The position numbers and the translations under genes are program-made. From Planomonospora sp. ID82291 (lineage in GTDB: Bacteria; Actinomycetota; Actinomycetes; Streptosporangiales; Streptosporangiaceae), in NCBI RefSeq assembly GCF_015711645.1, contig NZ_JABTEX010000003.1, positions 248,001 to 312,000 on the forward strand: 64,000 bases of DNA, given 5' to 3'. Shown here one piece after another: positions 59,801-64,000 of the stretch. Below the pieces are notes generated by a model. The model was not told where the DNA came from and did not search any database. It saw nothing but the letters and a program-made list of their open reading frames with translations. Each line of letters begins with the position of its first letter. The first letter of the stretch is position 1.

Positions 59801-60145
59801 CCGGGCCACCGACTGCTGCATCTTGGCGACCGCGTCATCGATGTCCGTGCCGTACTCGAACGCCACCTGGACCTGGGACAACCCCTCCCGGGAGGTGGAG
59901 GTCACCTCGGTGACCCCCGCGATGCCCTGGAAGCTGTCCTCGATCGGCTTGGTCACCTGCTCCTCGACGATCTCCGGAGAGGCGCCCTGGTAGGCGGTCA
60001 CCACGAACGCCCCCGGGAACGAGAGCGAAGGCAGCAGCTGCTGTTTCAGCGACGGGATCGCGAAGGCGCCGAACGCGCTCACCACAACCGCGATCATTAT
60101 GACGAGGCTGCGGTTGGCGAGGCTCAACCTGGCCAGGGCTGTCAT
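56891..60145 (-). CDS. RND family exporter, HAE1/AcrB-like
   Basis: 1084 residues from ATG 60145. Twelve transmembrane helices and two large periplasm-type loops fit AcrB-like pumps. GRVVDDSIVVLEN in TM4 supplies the paired aspartates of the proton relay; MTNAIVLID-type sequence (VTNAIVLIDLINQYRE) in TM10 matches. A Gln/Ala-rich insert (PQAQQQAAPQGRQVPGAMGQ) lies in the first loop. Unlike Gram-negative pumps there is no adaptor or outer-membrane gene, as is usual in actinobacteria, so its substrate path is unclear. It diverges from the marR gene, which probably represses it. The ORF end has a basic/acidic cytoplasmic tail. Confidence 0.92.
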   Translation of the reverse strand: MTALARLSLANRSLVIMIAVVVSAFGAFAIPSLKQQLLPSLSFPGAFVVTAYQGASPEIVEEQVTKPIEDSFQGIAGVTEVTSTSREGLSQVQVAFEYGTDIDDAVAKMQQSVARIEASLPEGTDPRVMTGGTDDIPVLVLAVEDGGDGRAMADKLERIMVPELRGIEGVRDVAVTGVRDESVVITPDLKKLALLGLQPTAVAEVLRANGQPVPAGGLTEDGKSLTVQVGSRIGSLKELQDLYLTPAAPAVQVPQAQQQAAPQGRQVPGAMGQAGQSRSAAAPKAPKPVRLADVADIERTEEAATSLTRTNGEPSLGVSVTMAPDGNAVAISHEVGERIPEIVRAIGDTAAVTVIFDQAPYVERSIEDLTTEGLLGLAFAVLVILVFLLSVRSTLVTAVSIPLSVVIALIALWLGDYSLNMLTLGALTIAVGRVVDDSIVVLENIKRHLEYGEAKRDAVLAGVREVSGAVTASTLTTVAVFAPIAVVGGMVGQLFAPFAITVTVALLASLLVSLTVIPVLAYWFLKAPVLGTEEARAAREEAEAKELRSPLQRAYLPVLRFATRRRLVTVLVGVVVFVATMGLAGRLETNFLDSSGQDTVSISQKMPVGTDLATTDAAAKKVEEVLAGLKDRGVQSYQVNVGAGGGFLGAMGGGGDRASYSVTVAEGTDTPALEETLRERLGALAGAGEITVGGGQGGGMGGSVDQVQVVVQAPDIAVLETAAETVRKAMAGLEGLRDVSSNLTASAERVEVRVDREKAAARGLTESSIGQVLAQRFRGAPLGQVTLDGRAEDLVLRTGDAPEDVEAVRKLELPTAAGMVELSDVAEVEKVEGPPQVTRIDGERSATVSGTATASDLGAVTASLTTRLAELSLPEGASYEIGGVSADQEEAFGQLGLAMLAAIAIVFMIMVATFRSFVQPLILLVSVPFAATGAIGLLLATGTPLGVPALIGMLMLIGIVVTNAIVLIDLINQYREQGLGVVEAVIEGGRRRLRPILMTAVATIFALVPMALGLTGSGGFISQPLAIVVIGGLLSSTLLTLVLVPTLYVMLERTKERLSRGRGRAVQDGPEVKVYDADELASSR

Positions 60146-60219
60146 AAGAGGGGGCTCCTCGAGGACGTCAGAAGAATGTTCCCGCCAGCCTAACACTTCG
60201 CCTCGAACGAATATTTAAC

Positions 60220-60234
60220 GGATCCTCACGATCC
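60220..60234. promoter_or_regulatory. Candidate MarR operator
   Basis: GGATC-CTCAC-GATCC, a perfect 5-bp inverted repeat, lies between the divergent RND exporter and marR genes, 26 bases before the marR start. An AT-rich patch (AATATTTAA) just to its left is probably the promoter. The arms are short, so this is only a candidate. Confidence 0.4.
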
Positions 60235-60259
60235 TGATAACCTTCTCAGGAAACGAGAG

Positions 60260-60742
60260 GTGAGCGTGGACGACGAACGTGACCGGCTGATCGACCGGAT
60301 CGGCGAGATACAGCGCGACCTGGGCCGCATCTTCGCCCAGAACCGCCCGTCCTCCCCCCTGTTCGACTCCAACCTGACCATGCGCCAACTCAAGGTCGTC
60401 ATGCTCCTGGCCGCCCGCGGCTCGGCCTCCGGCCAGGAACTCGCCCACCACCTCGGAGTCGGCCTCGGCACCGTCACCGGCCTCGTCGACCGCCTCGTCG
60501 GACACGGCCTCGTCGCCCGCCACGAAGACCCCCACGACCGCCGCGTCCGCCGCGCCGAACTCACCCCCGCCGGCCACTCCCTGCTGGAGCGCATCTCCAA
60601 CGCCGGCCTCGACGACTTCCGCCGCCTGCTGATGCACCTCGACACCCCGACCCTGCACGACCTGCACTCCGTCATGGACCGCATCCAGGCCGTCGCCACC
60701 GCACTCCACGAAGAAGAACCCCCCACCAGAAAAGTAGGATGA
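60260..60742 (+). CDS. MarR family transcriptional regulator
   Basis: 160 residues from a GTG with GAAACGAGAGG upstream. The winged helix (LTMRQLKVVMLLAARGSASG, ELAHHLGVGLGTVTGLVDRL, EDPHDRRVRRAELTPAG) is complete and ends with the DPxDRR wing typical of MarR. It diverges from the RND exporter and overlaps the SDR gene by ATGA, so it probably represses both sides and is released by a drug- or phenol-like ligand. Confidence 0.92.
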   Translation: MSVDDERDRLIDRIGEIQRDLGRIFAQNRPSSPLFDSNLTMRQLKVVMLLAARGSASGQELAHHLGVGLGTVTGLVDRLVGHGLVARHEDPHDRRVRRAELTPAGHSLLERISNAGLDDFRRLLMHLDTPTLHDLHSVMDRIQAVATALHEEEPPTRKVG

Positions 60743-61530
60743 CAGGCTTTCCGACCATGCCCGGATACCTCGACGCCCTCTTCTCCCTCGCCGGACGAAC
60801 CGCCCTGATCACCGGCGCCAGCTCCGGCATCGGCTACGCCATCGCCGAAGCCCTCGGCCGCGCCGGCGCCGACCTCGTCCTCGTCGCCCGCCGCCCCGAA
60901 CCGCTCACCGCCGCCGCCGACCGCCTGCGCGCCCACGGCGTCAGCGCCACCGCCGTCAGCGCCGACCTCGCCGACCCCGCCGACCTGGCCCGCCTCCGCC
61001 GCGACGCCGCCACCCACCACGGCGACATCGACATCCTCGTCAACAACGCCGCCAACAACATCCGCCGCCCCATGGCCGACCTCACCACCGACGACTACGA
61101 GCAGACCATCGCCGTCAACCTCACCGCCCCCTACCTCCTCGGCCAGCACTACGGCCCCCGCATGGCCGACCGCGGCTGGGGACGCATCATCAACATCGGC
61201 TCCCAGCAGTCCATCCGCGCCTTCGGCGACAGCGGCGCCTACGGCATCGCCAAAGCCGCCATCACCGGCCTGACCCGCTCCCAGGCCGAAGCCTGGTCCC
61301 GCCACGGCGTCACCAGCAACACGATCATCCCCGGATTCGTCCTCACCCCCCTCACCGAACCCGCCCAGGCCGTCCCCGGCCGCGTCGAAGCCCTCGCCGC
61401 CCGCACCATGACCGGCCGCAACGGCCTGCCCACCGACTTCGCCGGCCTCGCCGTCCTCCTCGCCGGACCGGCCGGCGCCTTCATCACCGGCCAGGCCCTC
61501 TGCGTCGACGGAGGCTTCTCCGTCCACTGA
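60739..61530 (+). CDS. Short-chain dehydrogenase, gluconate-5-dehydrogenase-like
   Basis: 263 residues. Classical SDR motifs: TGASSGIGYA at residues about 25-34, NNAAN, catalytic Ser in INIGSQQS and YGIAK (YxxxK). The N-terminal part LDALFSLAGRTALITGASSG resembles gluconate 5-dehydrogenases and 2-deoxy-gluconate dehydrogenases. It overlaps marR by four bases. Together with the MFS gene downstream it may handle a sugar or a compound exported by the neighbouring pump; this is a guess from layout. Confidence 0.9.
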   Translation: MTGFPTMPGYLDALFSLAGRTALITGASSGIGYAIAEALGRAGADLVLVARRPEPLTAAADRLRAHGVSATAVSADLADPADLARLRRDAATHHGDIDILVNNAANNIRRPMADLTTDDYEQTIAVNLTAPYLLGQHYGPRMADRGWGRIINIGSQQSIRAFGDSGAYGIAKAAITGLTRSQAEAWSRHGVTSNTIIPGFVLTPLTEPAQAVPGRVEALAARTMTGRNGLPTDFAGLAVLLAGPAGAFITGQALCVDGGFSVH

Positions 61531-61568
61531 CACCGGACACGACCGGCCCGCACCGACCCGAGAGGCCA

Positions 61569-62768
61569 ATGAGCACCCCACCCCGGCAGGCCGCAGGCGC
61601 CCGCCGCGCCGTCTCCTTCTTCTTCATCGTGCTCGGCACCGTCTCCGGCGCCTGGGCCGCCCGCATCCCCGCCGTCAAAACCGACCTCGGCCTCAGCGAC
61701 GGCCGGCTCAGCTACGGCCTGCTCGCCATGGCCGTCGGCCTCATCGTCGGCATGCGCTTCGCCGGCCGCCTCACCGACCACTTCGGCAGCGCCCGCGTCA
61801 TCGTGCCCGCCGCCGTCGGCACCGCCCTCGCCATGATCCCCCCCGGCTACGCGCCCACCCTGCCCGCCCTCATCGCCTCCCTCTTCGTGTACGGCCTCGT
61901 CAACGCCTCCCTCGACGTCTCCATGAACGCCCACGGCGTCGAGGTCGAACGCCTCTACGGCCGCCCGATCATGTCCTCCTTCCACGGCATGTTCAGCATC
62001 GGCGGGCTGCTGGGCGCCGGCATCGGCGGGCTGTTCGCCCTCCTCGGCCTCGGCGCCGGCGCCACCCTCGCCGCCACCGGCGTCCCCCTGGCCCTCGTCT
62101 CCCTGTACGCCGGCCGCCACCTCCTGCCCGCCGGCCCCCGCCCCTCCGCCCAGGACGAGCCGAAGACCGCCGAACCCGCCCGCTGGACCGGCTGGATCGT
62201 CCTCATGGGCGTCGTCGCCTTCGCCGGGCTCGTCGGAGAGGGCGCCGCCGTCGACTGGACCTCCGTCTACCTCTTCGAGGACCTCCACGCCTCCGAGACC
62301 GTCGCCGCCCTCGGCTTCGCCGTCTTCTCCGTCGCCATGACCGCCGGCCGCTTCGCCGGCGACCGCCTCGCCCTGAGACACGGCCCCGTCCGCCTCGTCC
62401 GCGTCTCCGGCGTCATCGCCGCCCTCGGCCTCGGCGGCGCCCTGCTGGTCGGCAGCATCCCGGTCGCCATCGTCGGCTTCGCCCTGTTCGGCCTGGGCCT
62501 GGCCACCATCGTCCCCCAGGTCTTCTCCGCCGCCGGCAACCACGACCCCGCCCGGGCCGGACAGGCGATCGCCCAGGTCGCCACCGTCGGCTACAGCGGA
62601 CTCGTCGCCGGACCCGCCATCATCGGCGGCGTCTCCGAACTCACCGACCTGCCCACCGCCCTGGCCGTCCCCGCCGCCCTGGCGATGTTCATGGCCGCCT
62701 CCGCCGGAGCCCTGCGCCCCCGCGCCGTCGGAGAGGACGCCGCCGCGACCGCACGCCCCGATCCCTGA
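61569..62768 (+). CDS. MFS transporter, YbjJ/FucP-like
   Basis: 399 residues with twelve hydrophobic helices. FIVLGTVSGAWAARIPAVKT in helix 1 and SFHGMFSIGGLLGAGIGGLF in the middle are the signature of YbjJ-type carriers, a subgroup of the fucose/sugar permease branch of the major facilitator family. It lies 38 bases after the SDR stop, with GAGAGG before the ATG, and is probably the third gene of the marR operon. The substrate is unknown. A strong terminator follows. Confidence 0.9.
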   Translation: MSTPPRQAAGARRAVSFFFIVLGTVSGAWAARIPAVKTDLGLSDGRLSYGLLAMAVGLIVGMRFAGRLTDHFGSARVIVPAAVGTALAMIPPGYAPTLPALIASLFVYGLVNASLDVSMNAHGVEVERLYGRPIMSSFHGMFSIGGLLGAGIGGLFALLGLGAGATLAATGVPLALVSLYAGRHLLPAGPRPSAQDEPKTAEPARWTGWIVLMGVVAFAGLVGEGAAVDWTSVYLFEDLHASETVAALGFAVFSVAMTAGRFAGDRLALRHGPVRLVRVSGVIAALGLGGALLVGSIPVAIVGFALFGLGLATIVPQVFSAAGNHDPARAGQAIAQVATVGYSGLVAGPAIIGGVSELTDLPTALAVPAALAMFMAASAGALRPRAVGEDAAATARPDP

Positions 62769-62810
62769 GACCGAACGGGGCCTGCCCGGGCTCTTGTCGT
62801 GTTGTTCTTC

Positions 62811-62846
62811 GGGTGGGGAGGATTCATGAACCCTCCCCACCCCTTT
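62811..62846. terminator. Bidirectional terminator between convergent genes
   Basis: GGGTGGGGAGG (62811-62821) and CCTCCCCACCC (62832-62842) pair perfectly around a loop containing ATTCATGAA, followed by CTTT. It closes the marR-SDR-MFS operon and serves the opposite gene ending at 62865. Confidence 0.75.
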
Positions 62847-62864
62847 ACAAAGTAGATTTATTGA

Positions 62865-63344
62865 TTACCGCCGCCGGACCTCGCGGAAGCCCCGGCCCTC
62901 ATGCCACATCTGGATGACCAGGTGCTCTCCGTCCGCGTCCACGAACGTACGGACCACCTCGGCGACATCGATCCGGAACAGGTGCGACTCCTGCCCCTCC
63001 GGCAGCTCGAATCCCCCGAGCACCTGCGGATCGGTCACCTCCACCGCCCGGCCCGCCAGCTTGGCGTCCCCCGCCCACCCCGACGGGTCCTCGTCGTCGG
63101 GATCCTCCGACCCGCTGTGCAGGGCGAGCCGCGGATCGCGCCGCAGGTCCTTCGCCTTCACCGAACCCGGCATGGACCCCAGCCACAGCTCCCCGTCCTG
63201 GAACCGGGCCTCCGTCCCGCTGATGCGGGGCGAGCCGTCCCTGCGGAGCGTCGCCATCGTCTTGTGCCGGTGCGCGTCCAGCAGCTCGCGCACCCTGCCC
63301 GCCAACTCGGGCACTTCCGTCTCGATCTCCCGCCACGAAGCCAT
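62865..63344 (-). CDS. Pyridoxamine 5'-phosphate oxidase-fold protein
   Basis: 159 residues from ATG 63344 (an in-frame ATG at 63353 is possible; neither has a clear ribosome-binding site). HKTMATLRRDGSPRISGTEA, LWLGSMPGSVKAKDLRRDPR and VVRTFVDADGEHLVIQMWHEGRG are the blocks of the actinobacterial F420- or FMN-dependent PNPOx-like proteins. It is unrelated in close sequence to the hypoxia-island member at 21013. No DosR-like box was seen upstream. Confidence 0.87.
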   Translation of the reverse strand: MASWREIETEVPELAGRVRELLDAHRHKTMATLRRDGSPRISGTEARFQDGELWLGSMPGSVKAKDLRRDPRLALHSGSEDPDDEDPSGWAGDAKLAGRAVEVTDPQVLGGFELPEGQESHLFRIDVAEVVRTFVDADGEHLVIQMWHEGRGFREVRRR

Positions 63345-63479
63345 GCCGGCCATCGTGCACCCCGCCACCGACAATCCGGCGGTGCCCGCCGCCGACATCA
63401 TCACGAGCCGACCGCCGACCGCACGCCGCGCCCGGTCGGCGCCGCACCCGGGACCCGCTCGGGCGCGGCGCCCCGGCCG

Positions 63480-64000
63480 TCAGCCCTCCGGGGCCGCCGG
63501 CGGGCCGTACAGCAGCGCGAGCGCGGCGGCCGTCTCGGCCATCGCGGCGCGCAGCTCGGGCGGCTCCAGCACCTCGACGTCGGTCCCCAGGCGCAGCAGC
63601 AGCCACCGGGCGTGCCGGACCGACTCGACCGGCAGGCGCAGCACCCTCCAGCCGCGCTCGTCGGGCGGCCCGGCGCCGGCCAGCGCGGCGTCGGCGGCGT
63701 CCTCCCCCACCGTGTAGCGCAGCAGGCCCTCCAGCCCGGGGGCCAGCCGGATCAGCGCGTGCGCGGTGTACATGCGCTCGCGGAAATCCGCGGTGTAGCG
63801 CGCCCAGAAGTCCGCCAGGCCGAACCCCTCGGGCCGCTCGAAACGGCCGTCGAGCACCTCGGCGTCCACGATCCGCCCCACCTTGTAGGTGCGCGGCGCC
63901 TCCTGGCCCGGGGCGGCCACCATGTACCAGGAGCCGCCCTTCAGCACGAGACCGTACGGATGGACCAGGCGCTCCACCTCCTTGGGGCCCCAGCGGCGGT
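63480..64000 (-). CDS. WYL-domain transcriptional regulator, cut by the window end
   Basis: Only the C-terminal part is inside the window; the frame continues to the last base. HPYGLVLKGGSWYMVAA is the WYL motif region, followed by RTYKVGRIVDAEVLDGRFER and an end rich in Ala and Leu with the family segment TDVEVLEPPELRAAMAE. WYL proteins usually combine an N-terminal DeoR-like helix-turn-helix with a WYL domain that senses a ligand, often single-stranded nucleic acid; the helix-turn-helix would lie beyond the edge. Confidence 0.88.
   Translation of the reverse strand, partial: RRWGPKEVERLVHPYGLVLKGGSWYMVAAPGQEAPRTYKVGRIVDAEVLDGRFERPEGFGLADFWARYTADFRERMYTAHALIRLAPGLEGLLRYTVGEDAADAALAGAGPPDERGWRVLRLPVESVRHARWLLLRLGTDVEVLEPPELRAAMAETAAALALLYGPPAAPEG

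Noticed and set aside
1-64000. CRISPR arrays, rRNA and tRNA genes
   Set aside because: No regularly spaced repeats with unique spacers were found; the repeats seen are short contiguous tandems. No rRNA stretch or convincing tRNA cloverleaf was recognised by eye; a tRNAscan-type search would be needed to exclude tRNAs fully.

Overview
The window is high-GC DNA with GTG starts, tightly overlapping ATGA/GTGA gene junctions and a DosS/DevS-type kinase, typical of a spore-forming filamentous actinomycete. A Streptosporangiales-like source (for example Thermomonosporaceae or Streptosporangiaceae) is an inference from gene content; no rRNA or tRNA gene was recognised to confirm it.

The left part, positions 1-26200, looks like a hypoxia/nitrogen-oxide island. 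It has a haem-GAF sensor kinase (808-2508), a complete narGHJI nitrate reductase operon on the minus strand (4822-11553), and an nnrS-like gene followed by a very large membrane-anchored copper nitrite reductase fusion (11922-15798). Around these lie a small membrane protein, a nitronate monooxygenase-like enzyme overlapping a radical SAM/SPASM enzyme, a pyridoxamine-phosphate-oxidase-fold protein, a phosphoketolase, a GerW-like protein, a DoxX-like membrane protein and a flavodoxin. Ten copies of a 14-bp palindrome close to GGGACTTTNGNCCC, the known DosR/DevR box type, sit in five of the intergenic regions and nowhere else that I noticed. I infer one DevR-like regulon for anaerobic nitrate and nitrite respiration and fermentative carbon flow. 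The partner response regulator is not in the window.

Two mobile traces interrupt the island. A 23-bp perfect direct repeat brackets a TetR/SDR/tautomerase block together with a serine-recombinase remnant (2504-4728). An IS605-type element with tnpB and a tiny divergent ribbon-helix-helix gene abuts the stop codon of the radical SAM gene (about 19423-20890).

The middle part, 26100-42500, holds a TetR gene with a clear operator, an AT-rich 52-bp hairpin, two poorly characterised small proteins, a Nudix remnant, a tyrosine recombinase, an ABC-2 exporter of the DrrAB type, a DUF952/GNAT pair, an Rv2578c-type radical SAM protein, an L,D-transpeptidase lipoprotein, a SpoIIE-type phosphatase overlapping a B12-binding protein with the Wx9EH light-receptor motif, a RecD2 helicase and a geranylgeranyl-reductase-family flavoprotein.

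The right part, 42600-64000, holds a HelD-family helicase, a serine hydrolase, a LysR gene divergent from a CTP-synthase-related glutaminase-like gene, a chemotaxis receptor, a second tyrosine recombinase, an XRE regulator divergent from methionine aminopeptidase, a DUF3817 protein, DUF4037 and GNAT genes beside purB, an RND exporter divergent from a MarR-SDR-MFS operon, a second FMN-fold protein and a WYL regulator cut by the window end. Most of this part is ordinary chromosomal content.
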